A stretch of DNA of 64,000 nucleotides from Aquimarina megaterium XH134 (GTDB taxonomy: Bacteria > Bacteroidota > Bacteroidia > Flavobacteriales > Flavobacteriaceae): positions 1 through 64,000 of the forward strand of contig NZ_JACB01000003.1 in NCBI RefSeq assembly GCF_000520975.1, read 5' to 3'. The notes beneath the pieces were generated by a model. That model was not told where the DNA came from, made no database searches, and was given only the letters and a program-made list of their open reading frames with translations. The position numbers and the translations under genes are program-made. This document shows positions 6,608-16,078 of this stretch, one piece after another (position 1 is the first letter of the stretch; each line of letters begins with the position of its first letter).

Positions 6608-9106
6608 TTATTTTCCTAAGGAAAGCATATTCGCAAAAAGTCGATATGCACCCGATACTCCTGCCGGAAACTCTCTAAAAAAACTAAGTCCGGTATATAC
6701 ATAATGTCCTTTACCATATTTGGCAATTAATAAGGGGCCTTTTTTTTCAGACTCTCCTTTATCATTGGCCGCCAAAATAGGGGTGTATTCTTTTGACCAT
6801 TCATTAGGGAAATATAACCCTCTTTCCTGCACCCATCCTTTAAAATCATTAGCAGTGATTTTATTGGGTGAATTTAATACCTGATGCTCTGCTGCCAAAA
6901 AGGTAATTTTTGCATTTTCATCGGTTACCCGATCTCTGGATAATTTAATGGGGTATGGACCTAAGTTATCAGTCACTTTTAATCTATGACTGGTATTGTA
7001 TTGAATGATAAGGTTTCCTCCGTTTTTTACATACTCTAATAAGTATTGTTGTTTAAATTTTAGCTGCTCTACAGTATTATAAGCCCTAATTCCTACCACG
7101 ATAGCATCAAAAGGTTGCAAACTTTCTGTAGAAATAGATTCTGGATCAATTGTGGTTACTTTATACCCGATTTGCTGTAAACTTTCTGGTACTACATCTC
7201 CGGCACCCTCGATATATCCTATGTTTTCCCCTTTCTTTTTAATATCCAAACGCACAACTTTGGTCTCAGACGGTAATACTACAGTTTGGTATGGGATATG
7301 GTCATAATCAATAGTAATAACTTCTTTTGAATATAGATTTCCATTGATTTCTATTTTTGGTGAAATGTAACCTTCACTTTGAGTCTGGGGTGATGTAAGG
7401 GTAAAAATGATTGTTTTTTCTTCTCCTTTTTGAGAGAGATTAAAATTAATAGCAGCAGGAGTCACTTGCCAACCTTTTGGATGTGCTAATGTAACTTTTC
7501 CATTTAAGTTGGCTTTTCCGGCTTTTATAGTAACAGGAATTTGTTTTGAAGCGCCATTTGCATAGATAATTACTTTATCCTTGATACTTGCAGAAATAGT
7601 AGGGATGATCTCGAATGGCTTATATACTTCTCCTTTAACCGGGTCGTTTGTCTTGTAGACAACATCTTTAGAAAAAGGGATAGAAACCCCATCGATTACT
7701 ACTGTAAACAAAGCTTTAATTTTATGATCTGTTTCTGGTTTTCCGATTAGTTTTTGATCACTAACATTATACATTCCCAGTGTACCTTTATTGGTAAGCC
7801 AATAAGGATTGGTAAAATCAAAATTGGATGAGATACTACCTTTAAATTCGAAGTTATTTCGGATATTATTTTTTAGAACTTTTTCAGAAACATCATTAAT
7901 ATTAACTGCAGCAATTTTGATAGATTGCAGAGTCATAGTATTTGTACTTCTATTAATTGCTTCTACTTTTAGTGTAATTTCACTCCCTTTAGTAGTGTTT
8001 GCTTCGGTTGCAACAGCTTCTAGGTAAAGACCAGCAGCAGCAGCAATGATTTCCTGAATCTCTTTAGTTTTAACTGCTTTCCAATGTTTATTTTCTAATT
8101 GTTGAATTAGTTGGTATGCTTTTACTAGTTGAGGAATACTAGCAGAAGGGACCTTGAAATCAAAATCTTTTTCTACCTGATATAGAATATCACCAATAGC
8201 TTTACCTCCTTTAACACGATTCCAAGAAGTGTCAATTCCTTCAAAAATATTGGTTTTATCTTTTGGTAAATCCCCTTTAATGAGTTCTATATATTCACTT
8301 TGTTGCCCACGACTACCTGTACTACCAAATCCCTGGGATTTGTGCTGGCTACGACTTAATGATGCTATTTCGGTGTTAGAAAGCCCCAGAGAAGGAAAAT
8401 ATATTCCTGTATCAAACGCTAATAAATTAGTTTTATCTGCTTTTGCGAAATTTTCTCTACTACCATAAAACCACCAAGAAGTATTAAAGAATAGTCTTTT
8501 TGGTTGCCAGGTTTCTGTATAGTTAAGCTGATCTGGGTATACTGCTTTATCTCCGGTTATATCAAAAGCTTCTACACTTAACATTGCCGAAGAAGTATGA
8601 TGACCATGAGTACTACCGGGGGTCCTGTGATTAAAACGATTGATGATTACATCTGGTTTAAAATTTCGTATTGCCCAAACGACATCGCTCAATACTTCTT
8701 TTTTATCCCAGATAGAAAGTGTTTCGTTGGGGTGTTTAGAATATCCAAAATCATTAGCACGGGTAAACAATTGTTCCCCTCCATCGGTCCTACGGGCAGC
8801 TAATAATTCCTGGGTTCTAATTACTCCTAATAATTCTCTAATTTCGGGGCCTATCAAATTTTGCCCACCATCTCCTCGGGTAAGGGACAAATATGCTGTT
8901 CTTGCTTTTACCTGATTAGACATATAAGATATAAGTCGAGTATTTTCATCATCAGGATGAGCTGCAACATACAATACAGATCCTAAAAAATTAAGTTTTT
9001 TTATAGCTTGATGAATTTCTGCTGCATTGGGTTTATTAGGTTGTTGTCCTTGTATAACATATGGAAATAGTATACCAATACAGGCTATAAAAAATAATTT
9101 TCGCAT
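6608..9106 (-). CDS. PIG-L (LmbE-like) deacetylase with large C-terminal region
   Basis: The protein has about 832 residues and a signal peptide (MRKLFFIACIGILFPYVIQG), so it acts in the periplasm. The PIG-L domain follows, with the zinc motif AHPDDE near residue 50 and the third ligand region STHGHHTSS near 170. These enzymes remove N-acetyl groups from GlcNAc-type sugars. The C-terminal half has beta-sandwich-like stretches and then a ThuA/glutamine-amidotransferase-like fold (FDAIVVGIRAYNTVEQL; YVKNGGNLIIQYNTS). I chose the ATG at 9104..9106 because a longer frame opens with TTG at 9121 and would put five residues before a standard signal peptide. It lies between two SSS symporters, so import of a deacetylated sugar is plausible. 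Confidence 0.85.
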   Translation of the reverse strand: MRKLFFIACIGILFPYVIQGQQPNKPNAAEIHQAIKKLNFLGSVLYVAAHPDDENTRLISYMSNQVKARTAYLSLTRGDGGQNLIGPEIRELLGVIRTQELLAARRTDGGEQLFTRANDFGYSKHPNETLSIWDKKEVLSDVVWAIRNFKPDVIINRFNHRTPGSTHGHHTSSAMLSVEAFDITGDKAVYPDQLNYTETWQPKRLFFNTSWWFYGSRENFAKADKTNLLAFDTGIYFPSLGLSNTEIASLSRSQHKSQGFGSTGSRGQQSEYIELIKGDLPKDKTNIFEGIDTSWNRVKGGKAIGDILYQVEKDFDFKVPSASIPQLVKAYQLIQQLENKHWKAVKTKEIQEIIAAAAGLYLEAVATEANTTKGSEITLKVEAINRSTNTMTLQSIKIAAVNINDVSEKVLKNNIRNNFEFKGSISSNFDFTNPYWLTNKGTLGMYNVSDQKLIGKPETDHKIKALFTVVIDGVSIPFSKDVVYKTNDPVKGEVYKPFEIIPTISASIKDKVIIYANGASKQIPVTIKAGKANLNGKVTLAHPKGWQVTPAAINFNLSQKGEEKTIIFTLTSPQTQSEGYISPKIEINGNLYSKEVITIDYDHIPYQTVVLPSETKVVRLDIKKKGENIGYIEGAGDVVPESLQQIGYKVTTIDPESISTESLQPFDAIVVGIRAYNTVEQLKFKQQYLLEYVKNGGNLIIQYNTSHRLKVTDNLGPYPIKLSRDRVTDENAKITFLAAEHQVLNSPNKITANDFKGWVQERGLYFPNEWSKEYTPILAANDKGESEKKGPLLIAKYGKGHYVYTGLSFFREFPAGVSGAYRLFANMLSLGK

Positions 9107-9235
9107 AATTTCTCGGTGCAATTTTTAATTGAGTTTCTCCAAATATAAAAAGATAAAATTCTCAGAATTGTGGTTTAAGGATACTTTAACAGGATGTCCT
9201 TATCAATTATCTTTTGGGTAGACAATTTTATATAA

Positions 9236-10552
9236 CTACACTTCTTTTGGGGTTTTGGATCTATAAATTAGCCCTAATAACGACCCTAAAAGCACAGTAA
9301 TAGCAATGGTAGGAGTGGGGCCAAAGACAAGTATACCAACTATTAACCCTAACAGACCTCCTAAGGCACTGGCCAGAAATCTTCCACTATTTCTTTTTTG
9401 TTGGATAACATAGATCATCGCTATAGAAAGTGTCATTCGTAATGCAGCACCTACAATAGTTATATCTACAATACTTCTCCAAAACAAAGCTACTATAAAA
9501 GCAACTATAACTGTAATAATAGTAGCATATCGTAAAGATTTTACTTTTTGTTCTTTTTTGGTAGTAGAAACAATATGAGAAGCTACGGCAAAAACAGAGG
9601 TATCTGCAGTACTCATTAAACCTGCAAAAAAAAGGACTAGTAAAAGCGGTAGCCATGATTGTGCTATAAAGTTTTGCATAGCATAAACAAATACGGTATC
9701 GGGATCTAAATTAGGGTTTTGAATATAGGTGTACAATCCAATTAAAAGCAATAGAAAAACGATACATAAAACAGGGATAATGGCAAGACTCAATCCTCTC
9801 TTTAATGATTTTTCATCTTTAGCGGCATAACAAAGCTGGTATCGATCTGCTAATCCAAAAACAGATAAGCCTCCATATAAAACTAAACCTACAACACTAC
9901 CTATAGTCACATTTTTGTCTGTAGTACTACTAAGGATCATACCAAAATCCTTACTATCAAACATGCCATAAATTAGTATGCAGAGAAATACTATTATTAT
10001 TACTGCCTGAAAAATATCAGTAACAATTACAGCTTTAAAACCAGAAAATAAAACATATACCATAACTACAATTGCTGTAATCAATAATGCGGTTTCGTAA
10101 GGTAGAATTTCGAAGAATGCAATGATCTTTGCACCACCAGCCAGAGATAATAGTATCCAAAAAAACTGAACTGCTATAGTTATAAAATTGGTAACAGTTG
10201 CCGTATTTTTATTACTTGTAACAAAAGCAGGTAGATCTCCCTGTGTATAGAACTTACCTTGTTTAGATAACCTTTTTATTTTTGGCGCTGCCCAAAATGC
10301 AAATAAAAAATAACCAACTACTGACCCCAGAGACATGGCAAAAAGTCCCCAACCAAATTTATAGGCATAGCCAGTATATGTAATTAGAGTACTAACTCCA
10401 ATTGCACCTGCGAATTTAGAGAATAAAATGGCGTAAGCACTTTTATTCCTTCCTCCGATAAGAAAATCTTCACTTGATGATGATCTGGATATATAGATCG
10501 ACAAACCAATGATTAGGATGATGTAAGCACTTAGATAAAGATAGATTTCCAT
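9236..10552 (-). CDS. Sodium:solute symporter (SSS family), second copy
   Basis: A 438-residue transporter with about 12 hydrophobic segments, clearly shorter than the other SSS protein in this operon. The family signature is present (SSEDFLIGGRNKSAYAILFSKFAGA; LPLLLVLFFAGLMSTADTSVFAVAS). It resembles the short pantothenate/proline-type SSS branch rather than the SGLT-like branch, so it probably carries a different solute. Its start lies seven bases after the stop of mutS2. The junction sequence is identical to that between the 2OG-dioxygenase and SUI1 genes at 17.37 kb. The substrate is not deducible from the sequence. Confidence 0.85.
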   Translation of the reverse strand: MEIYLYLSAYIILIIGLSIYISRSSSSEDFLIGGRNKSAYAILFSKFAGAIGVSTLITYTGYAYKFGWGLFAMSLGSVVGYFLFAFWAAPKIKRLSKQGKFYTQGDLPAFVTSNKNTATVTNFITIAVQFFWILLSLAGGAKIIAFFEILPYETALLITAIVVMVYVLFSGFKAVIVTDIFQAVIIIVFLCILIYGMFDSKDFGMILSSTTDKNVTIGSVVGLVLYGGLSVFGLADRYQLCYAAKDEKSLKRGLSLAIIPVLCIVFLLLLIGLYTYIQNPNLDPDTVFVYAMQNFIAQSWLPLLLVLFFAGLMSTADTSVFAVASHIVSTTKKEQKVKSLRYATIITVIVAFIVALFWRSIVDITIVGAALRMTLSIAMIYVIQQKRNSGRFLASALGGLLGLIVGILVFGPTPTIAITVLLGSLLGLIYRSKTPKEV

Positions 10553-10559
10553 ACAGAGT

Positions 10560-12731
10560 TTATTTTTTTCTTTCTACAAATTCTAATTGATCAATACTTA
10601 CATTGGTAGTAAAAACTCCGTAATTTACAATAGCTTTTTCTTTTTCTATGGTGTCTATAGTACCTATAGATTTTCCATCAATCATTCGTACTCGATCACC
10701 AATTTTTAACGTTACTTTTGGTTTTGCAGCTTCGATTTTTTCTTCTTTCTTTTTTTCTTCCTTTTTCTTTTTACGAATTACCTGTACTTTTTCTATAACT
10801 TCTTTTACGACTTTTTTCTCTTTGGCTTTTTCTACTTTTCGTTGCTTAGGGCTTTGTTTTTTTCGTTTGGAGTTTTCTACCTCAACGATTTTTATGAACT
10901 CATTGATTAGCTCTCTTTTTTTCTTATTGTTAAAGTATTTTTCGCTAAGATCATCAATTTTTTGACCCAGATAGATCATTCTTTGATTGCTATCATATAA
11001 CTCCTGGTAGCTTTCGAGCTTACGCTGAATACGCTGATTTGTCTTTTCTAAGCGTTCTTTTTCTTCTTCTGCTTTTTGCTCTTTGGTTTTGAGTCCAGCA
11101 GTAGTTTTTTGTAGTTTTGATCTTTCTTTTTGAAGATTAGCAATACTTTTATCAAAACGAATTTTACCGCGTTCTACTTTTTTCTTTGCTTTGTTAATAA
11201 GACTATACGGGATTCCGTTTTTTTGAGCTACTTCAAAAGTAAAAGAACTTCCTGCTTCACCTAAGTGTAATTTAAATAGAGGTTCTAGTGTTTTTGAATC
11301 GAATAGCATATTAGCATTACTCATATTTGGTAACTCATTAGCCAACATTTTTAAATTGGCATAATGTGTTGTGATAATCCCAAAAGACCCTCTTTCATAG
11401 AACACCTCTAGAAAGGCTTCAGCTAGAGCTCCACCAAGTTCGGGATCACTACCAGTTCCAAACTCATCAATTAGAAATAGTGTTTTGTTATTACATTTTC
11501 GTAAGAAATAATTCATGTTTTTCAAACGATAACTGTATGTACTTAAGTGGTTTTCTATAGATTGATTATCACCGATATCGGTAAGAATAACATCGAATAG
11601 ACACATTCTACTGTATTCGTGTACCGGAATAAGCATTCCGCTTTGCAACATTATCTGTAGTAACCCAATAGTTTTTAAGGTAATACTTTTTCCACCGGCA
11701 TTAGGGCCGGATATAACAATAATTTGATTCTTCTCATTTAATGTTATGGTCTGCGGGAAGGTTTTCTCTCCTTTTATTTTATTGGTATGATATAATAATG
11801 GGTGATATGCGTCTTTAAGTGTTAGCTCTCTATCTGTAGTGATTTTTGGTAACACTGCATTAAGTTGACCTGCGTATTTTGATTTTGCAGAAACAACATC
11901 AACATCACTTAAGTATTCTTGATAGTGCTCAAATAATTCGGTAAACGGACGCAATTTGTTAGTGAGTGCTTTTAGTATTTTTACGACTTCTTCTCGTTCT
12001 TCGTATTGAAGATTACTAAGCTCACGACTAAATTGTAAAGTAGCTTCGGGTTCTATATAAACAATACTTCCGGTCTTAGAATTACCCATAATGGCACCTT
12101 TTACTTTACGTCGGTACATGGCCGTTACTGCTAAAACTCTTCGGTTATCTACGACACTTTCTTTAATTTCATCCAGGTAGCCCAAGCTGTTATATCGAGA
12201 TAAATCTTTTCCGAAACTTCCATTTAGTTTTCCTTGTACACTATGAATATCTTTTCGAAGACGTTGTAGCACAGGAGAAGCATTGTCTTTAACTTCTCCG
12301 AATTTATCAATTACCATTTCGATTAGATGAATAACCTCTTTGGTAAATGTTACTCTAGAAGATGTTTGATGTAATGTAGGGTATAGCTCTACGTTTTTTC
12401 TAAAAAAATATAATAAATCATTAGTAGTAGTACTAATAGAAATCAATCGTTTTAGATTTGAAGCTTCTAAAAATGTGTTTTCAATATTCAATAATTGAAT
12501 TTCTTTATTAATACTATCAAATCCATGATTGGGTATACGAGCATCATTGAATAGTGAAGATTTATATTCGAATACTTCTTGTAAAGCAATATGAAGTTGC
12601 TCTTCGGTATGGAAGGGAGCAATTTGTAATGCTTTCAACTTACCAAAATCTGTATTGCACTGTTCTGCAATATGTTTCTGCACAGTATCAAATTCTAGAT
12701 CGTCTAGTGTTTTTTTAGAAATACGAATCAT
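10560..12731 (-). CDS. mutS2: MutS2 family ATPase lacking the Smr nuclease domain
   Basis: A 723-residue protein of the MutS2 branch, which acts on branched DNA or stalled, collided ribosomes rather than on mismatches. The N-terminal core and clamp helices (about 1-320) are followed by the ATPase: Walker A SGPNAGGKS near residue 340, Walker B FLIDEFGTGSDPELGG near 420, and the H-loop ITTHYANLK. A long charged coiled coil (about 510-660) follows, with a KOW-like end (KIGDRVRMIDGKSIGTI). The usual final Smr domain with its LDLRG motif is absent, making it about 60 residues shorter than Firmicutes MutS2. The same short form occurs in other Flavobacteriaceae as far as I recall. It is divergent from ung. 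Confidence 0.9.
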   Translation of the reverse strand: MIRISKKTLDDLEFDTVQKHIAEQCNTDFGKLKALQIAPFHTEEQLHIALQEVFEYKSSLFNDARIPNHGFDSINKEIQLLNIENTFLEASNLKRLISISTTTNDLLYFFRKNVELYPTLHQTSSRVTFTKEVIHLIEMVIDKFGEVKDNASPVLQRLRKDIHSVQGKLNGSFGKDLSRYNSLGYLDEIKESVVDNRRVLAVTAMYRRKVKGAIMGNSKTGSIVYIEPEATLQFSRELSNLQYEEREEVVKILKALTNKLRPFTELFEHYQEYLSDVDVVSAKSKYAGQLNAVLPKITTDRELTLKDAYHPLLYHTNKIKGEKTFPQTITLNEKNQIIVISGPNAGGKSITLKTIGLLQIMLQSGMLIPVHEYSRMCLFDVILTDIGDNQSIENHLSTYSYRLKNMNYFLRKCNNKTLFLIDEFGTGSDPELGGALAEAFLEVFYERGSFGIITTHYANLKMLANELPNMSNANMLFDSKTLEPLFKLHLGEAGSSFTFEVAQKNGIPYSLINKAKKKVERGKIRFDKSIANLQKERSKLQKTTAGLKTKEQKAEEEKERLEKTNQRIQRKLESYQELYDSNQRMIYLGQKIDDLSEKYFNNKKKRELINEFIKIVEVENSKRKKQSPKQRKVEKAKEKKVVKEVIEKVQVIRKKKKEEKKKEEKIEAAKPKVTLKIGDRVRMIDGKSIGTIDTIEKEKAIVNYGVFTTNVSIDQLEFVERKK

Positions 12732-12819
12732 ACTTTTTTTTACCCTATTTTTGGGTTATATTCGGTCAGTTTTAGAACAGGGCAAAAGTACACAATTGCT
12801 ATAATTTTTTGACATCTAT

Positions 12820-13485
12820 ATGAATGTAAATATTGAACCTACTTGGAATCAACAACTTAAAGATGAATTTGACAAGCCGTATTTTGCTTCATTAGTAGGT
12901 TTTGTGAAAACAGAATATAAAAATAACACATGTTATCCAAAAGGAAATGATATATTTTCTGCTTTTGATCATTGTAGTTTTGATGATGTTAAAGTAGTTG
13001 TGATTGGTCAGGATCCTTATCATGGAGTAGGGCAAGCCAATGGTTTGTGTTTTTCTGTTAATAATGGTATTGATATGCCTCCATCATTGATAAATATTTT
13101 TAAGGAAATTGAAACAGACTTGAAACTACCTTTTCCTTCAAATGGAAATTTAGAGCGTTGGGCAAAACAAGGTGTTTTATTATTGAATGCTACGCTTACC
13201 GTTAGAGCGCATCAAGCTGGATCTCATCAAAACAAAGGATGGGAACAATTTACGGATGCAGTTATCCAAACGATATCGGATACAAAAAAGAATGTTGTTT
13301 TTTTGTTGTGGGGTGGTTATGCTAAGAAAAAAGGAGCTAAAATAGATAGATCAAAACATCATGTTTTAACTAGTGGGCATCCTTCTCCGCTAAGTGCTAA
13401 TAGAGGGTATTGGTTTGGGAATAAACATTTTAGTAAGACCAATTCATACTTGCTTGAAACGAATCAAACCGAAATAAATTGGTAA
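12820..13485 (+). CDS. ung: Uracil-DNA glycosylase
   Basis: A 221-residue family 1 uracil-DNA glycosylase. It shows the water-activating motif GQDPYHGVGQANGLCFSV, with the catalytic Asp near residue 65. The uracil-recognising segment LLLNATLTVRAHQAGSH follows, and the DNA-intercalating motif HPSPLSANRGYWFGNKHFS lies near the C-terminus. It removes uracil from DNA to start base excision repair. Length and motifs are typical for the family. It is transcribed away from mutS2 across an 88-base gap and runs head-on into a tiny membrane-protein gene whose stop lies seven bases past its own. Confidence 0.97.
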   Translation: MNVNIEPTWNQQLKDEFDKPYFASLVGFVKTEYKNNTCYPKGNDIFSAFDHCSFDDVKVVVIGQDPYHGVGQANGLCFSVNNGIDMPPSLINIFKEIETDLKLPFPSNGNLERWAKQGVLLLNATLTVRAHQAGSHQNKGWEQFTDAVIQTISDTKKNVVFLLWGGYAKKKGAKIDRSKHHVLTSGHPSPLSANRGYWFGNKHFSKTNSYLLETNQTEINW

Positions 13486-13491
13486 ATATGC

Positions 13492-13662
13492 TTATGCCGC
13501 GTTAGGTATCTCAGAAGATTTCGACTTATCAGATACCGAGTTAATCTGAACTTTTTGTGTTTTTGATTTCTTTTTGTCTGTATCAACAGATCGCATACTT
13601 AATTTAAGCAGGACAAAATTGAAGACAATAAGACTTGCGAGAATTATTAGAAAAGTTACCAT
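13492..13662 (-). CDS. 56-aa small membrane protein
   Basis: A minus-strand frame from ATG at 13660..13662 to TAA at 13492..13494. It encodes one N-terminal transmembrane helix (MVTFLIILASLIVFNFVLLKL) and then a lysine- and serine-rich hydrophilic tail (VDTDKKKSKTQKVQINSV). Codon use matches the neighbourhood and the frame fills the gap exactly between ung and the next regulatory region. I do not recognise a named family. Its size and single helix fit the many uncharacterised small membrane proteins of Flavobacteriaceae. It is convergent with ung. Confidence 0.55.
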   Translation of the reverse strand: MVTFLIILASLIVFNFVLLKLSMRSVDTDKKKSKTQKVQINSVSDKSKSSEIPNAA

Positions 13663-13963
13663 AATAGATTTGTTAGTTAATTATTAGATGCAATGCACTT
13701 AAAAAGGTTGCGTATGCGCTAATAATTAGTTCATTTTATTGGGGGTAGGCTCGGCAAATGTACAATTTTTTTTATTTGTATATACGCTTGCGTTATAGAT
13801 ATTTAAGAATTAATTATTTGCTAAGCGTTTTTCATGTGCATTTTATATATTATATTTTTGATCTTAATTTTTTAAAATATCCTTTATGAAGTAACGTTTT
13901 AGATTAAGATATCCCTACCTTAAATTTTCACTTTTTTTAACCTAATATGGGTATATGCAGATC
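13663..13963. other. Intergenic region with an inverted repeat
   Basis: No convincing gene is present in these 301 bases. A perfect 10-base inverted repeat, TAATTATTAG at 13678..13687 and CTAATAATTA at 13719..13728, encloses a 31-base loop just upstream of the small membrane-protein gene. It may be part of that gene's promoter or operator. The rest is AT-rich with nothing I can name. Confidence 0.35.
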
Positions 13964-14815
13964 CTAGATGTTATGAATTAGTTTTTCGGGAGCTATTTTT
14001 TTGTTAATGATTTGTAGGTTAAATAAATAATCCTGAACCTCTATAAGTGTTTCTTTTTTAATAAGAGACTGGCTCCATTCTGTATGTTGTAACCATTTCT
14101 GTATATCTTCTAATTGTTGATCATACCTATAAGCAAGAGTTCTATCTATACTAGGGATATGTTTAAAATCTGTTGTGGTGGTGTTTATAATGTCTAGAAT
14201 AGCTTTTATTTCTTCTTTTTTGGTATCGAGTATATCTTCTCTTACGGCTATAACAAAACAAGGCCAGGGGGTAGGACAGTCTACAACTCGTCTAAAAACT
14301 CCATTATCGACCAATGGTTTTGTAGTAAAATGTTCCCACATAAAATAATCAGCTTTCCCATTAGTTAATGCTTCAACTGCTCCATCCAGGTTTTTTACAA
14401 CTTCAAATTGTAGGTGGGAGGTATCCCAATTTTGGTTTTGAGCATTTACATAAGCCATTAAATGTGAACCAGATCCATATCTACTAATAGCAGCTTTTGT
14501 ATTTTGAAGCTCAGAAAGATTAGTATAGTTAGAATGAACACTTACATGAATTCCCCATATAAGAGGTGTTTGAATATATGTTTGTACAATTTTACTAGGA
14601 TTACCGGCAATAATATCTTTTACGATTCCTTCTGTAAGGATTATTGCCATGTCGATATCCCGATTTCTTAACGCTTCGCACATTGCTCCTGTACCACCAG
14701 GATATTCTGTCCACTCTAATTGTATATTGTTTTTTAGATAGCTTCCGTCTTCAATAGTTAAATGCCAGGGTAGATTGAAGTGCTCAGGAACACCACCTAT
14801 TTTTATAGTATGCAT
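13964..14815 (-). CDS. Periplasmic-binding-fold substrate-binding protein without signal peptide
   Basis: A 283-residue type 2 periplasmic-binding-fold protein of the NMT1/THI5-like or SsuA-like group. The pattern begins IKIGGVPEHFNLPWHLTIEDG and includes the ligand-loop stretch EYPGGTGAMCEALRNRDIDMAIILTEG. Later strands include KAAISRYGSGSHLMAYV and ADYFMWEHFTTKPLVD. Homologues bind small ligands for ABC importers. Here there is no signal peptide or lipobox, and no permease or ATPase gene is adjacent. A cytoplasmic sensor or enzyme-like role is therefore possible; this is inference. It is transcribed alone. Confidence 0.75.
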   Translation of the reverse strand: MHTIKIGGVPEHFNLPWHLTIEDGSYLKNNIQLEWTEYPGGTGAMCEALRNRDIDMAIILTEGIVKDIIAGNPSKIVQTYIQTPLIWGIHVSVHSNYTNLSELQNTKAAISRYGSGSHLMAYVNAQNQNWDTSHLQFEVVKNLDGAVEALTNGKADYFMWEHFTTKPLVDNGVFRRVVDCPTPWPCFVIAVREDILDTKKEEIKAILDIINTTTTDFKHIPSIDRTLAYRYDQQLEDIQKWLQHTEWSQSLIKKETLIEVQDYLFNLQIINKKIAPEKLIHNI

Positions 14816-14962
14816 GCTATCTGAAATTAATAAATGTGTATTTCATCGATTATTTGTGTTTTTTAACGATAAAAATAAATGATTTTTGTATATTTGAACC
14901 ATTACTACTTTAAAGAATTTTATATTTAAAAAGTTTTAACCCCAAATAAAAACAATATTGCT

Positions 14963-15109
14963 ATGAAAAAGAATTTTTTAAAAAATAAAAATACATATGT
15001 AAAGGTTGCGAAGTTAAAAAATAATTCTCTAGAGAATGGTATCGTAGTCTTTATTGCAGTATTGTTGCTTACTAATTTATTAATTAGTCTTAAAATATTA
15101 TTTGGTTAA
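14963..15109 (+). CDS. 48-aa small membrane protein
   Basis: The frame from ATG at 14963 to TAA at 15107..15109 encodes a basic, asparagine-rich start (MKKNFLKNKNTYVKVAKL) and one C-terminal transmembrane helix (IVVFIAVLLLTNLLISL). It is a lone plus-strand frame followed 36 bases later by a strong hairpin terminator, which supports it being transcribed. I do not recognise the family. It is below the size used by most gene callers. Confidence 0.5.
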   Translation: MKKNFLKNKNTYVKVAKLKNNSLENGIVVFIAVLLLTNLLISLKILFG

Positions 15110-15145
15110 TATGTTTAGAAATAGCTAATTATTAACCAAATAATA

Positions 15146-15180
15146 AAAAAAGAATGAGGACCTACTACTCATTCTTTTTT
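15146..15180. terminator. Bidirectional intrinsic terminator
   Basis: The 13-base stem AAAAAAGAATGAG (15146..15158) pairs perfectly with CTCATTCTTTTTT (15168..15180) around a 9-base loop. With an A-run on one side and a T-run on the other, it can end both the small plus-strand gene and the minus-strand nucleoside phosphorylase gene that converge here. Confidence 0.85.
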
Positions 15181-15198
15181 ATTTTATATAATTATTAT

Positions 15199-16077
15199 TT
15201 ATGGGTGATAACTTGCTATTTTTTCTAAAGTATATTTGATAAGCTTCTCTACGGTTTCTTTTGGATTTTGACTAAACTCTCCGGTAGCACGATTAGCCAC
15301 AATAGCATTCATAGATACAGCTTTATGCCCTAGTAATTTTGCCAATCCGTATATACCAGCAGTTTCCATTTCTAAATTGGTTATTTTTTTATTCTCATAT
15401 ACAAAAGAGGCTATTTTTGTATTGAGGTCATGATCTTGTAGTGGTAATCTCAAAATTCTTCCTTGCGGACCATAAAAACCTACATTGGTCACTGTATGTC
15501 CTTTTTGAACAATACTACTTAACATATGCTCTCCTAATTTTTTATCATATGCTACTGTATATGGCTTTGATTTATTTTGATCCAGATCTATATGTTTTGC
15601 CAAAGCCTCTGAGATTTCTGGTAATTGTACATGGTGACTTTTATAGAAATGTAAAAGGCTATCAAAACCAGTAGCAATTTCTGAAACCACAAAACTATCT
15701 ATAGGAATATCTTGCTGTATGGATCCAGAGGTTCCTATGCGAATAATATGTAATGTGGTGTGCTCTGTTTTGTTTTTACGAGTGGTAAGATCAATATTTA
15801 CTAAGGCATCTAGTTCATTACATACAATGTCTATGTTGTCTGTACCGATACCTGTAGAAATTACAGTAATTCTATGGCCTTTATAAATTCCTGTTTGTGT
15901 ATGAAATTCTCGTTTACGAATTTTGCACTCGATAGTGTCAAAATATTGTGTTACCTGGTCAACCCGATCAGGATCCCCAACAGTTATTATAGTTTGAGCA
16001 AGATGCTCTGGTTTAAGGTTTAGATGGTAAATACTTCCATCTTTATTAAGAATAAGTTCAGATTCGGCTATAGCCAT
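15199..16077 (-). CDS. Nucleoside phosphorylase (uridine phosphorylase-like)
   Basis: A 292-residue cytoplasmic enzyme of the PNP/UDP phosphorylase family, which splits nucleosides with phosphate into base and (deoxy)ribose-1-phosphate. Visible motifs are TVGDPDRVDQVTQYFD near residue 31, the phosphate-binding Arg in IIRIGTSGSIQ near 112, and the ribose-binding NLEMETAGIYGLA near 245. The length is slightly above the 250 residues typical of Escherichia coli Udp. It is the last gene of a four-gene minus-strand run, one base after the DUF1835 gene. Pyrimidine versus purine preference cannot be fixed from the sequence alone. Confidence 0.88.
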   Translation of the reverse strand: MAIAESELILNKDGSIYHLNLKPEHLAQTIITVGDPDRVDQVTQYFDTIECKIRKREFHTQTGIYKGHRITVISTGIGTDNIDIVCNELDALVNIDLTTRKNKTEHTTLHIIRIGTSGSIQQDIPIDSFVVSEIATGFDSLLHFYKSHHVQLPEISEALAKHIDLDQNKSKPYTVAYDKKLGEHMLSSIVQKGHTVTNVGFYGPQGRILRLPLQDHDLNTKIASFVYENKKITNLEMETAGIYGLAKLLGHKAVSMNAIVANRATGEFSQNPKETVEKLIKYTLEKIASYHP

Positions 16078-16078
16078 A

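Noticed and set aside
9107..9121. Longer PIG-L frame starting at TTG 9121
   Set aside because: It adds five residues before a normal signal peptide; the ATG at 9104..9106 is the better start.
10648..10965. A 105-codon plus-strand frame opposite the end of mutS2
   Set aside because: It reads F/S-rich low-complexity sequence produced by the lysine/glutamate-rich coiled coil of mutS2 on the other strand.
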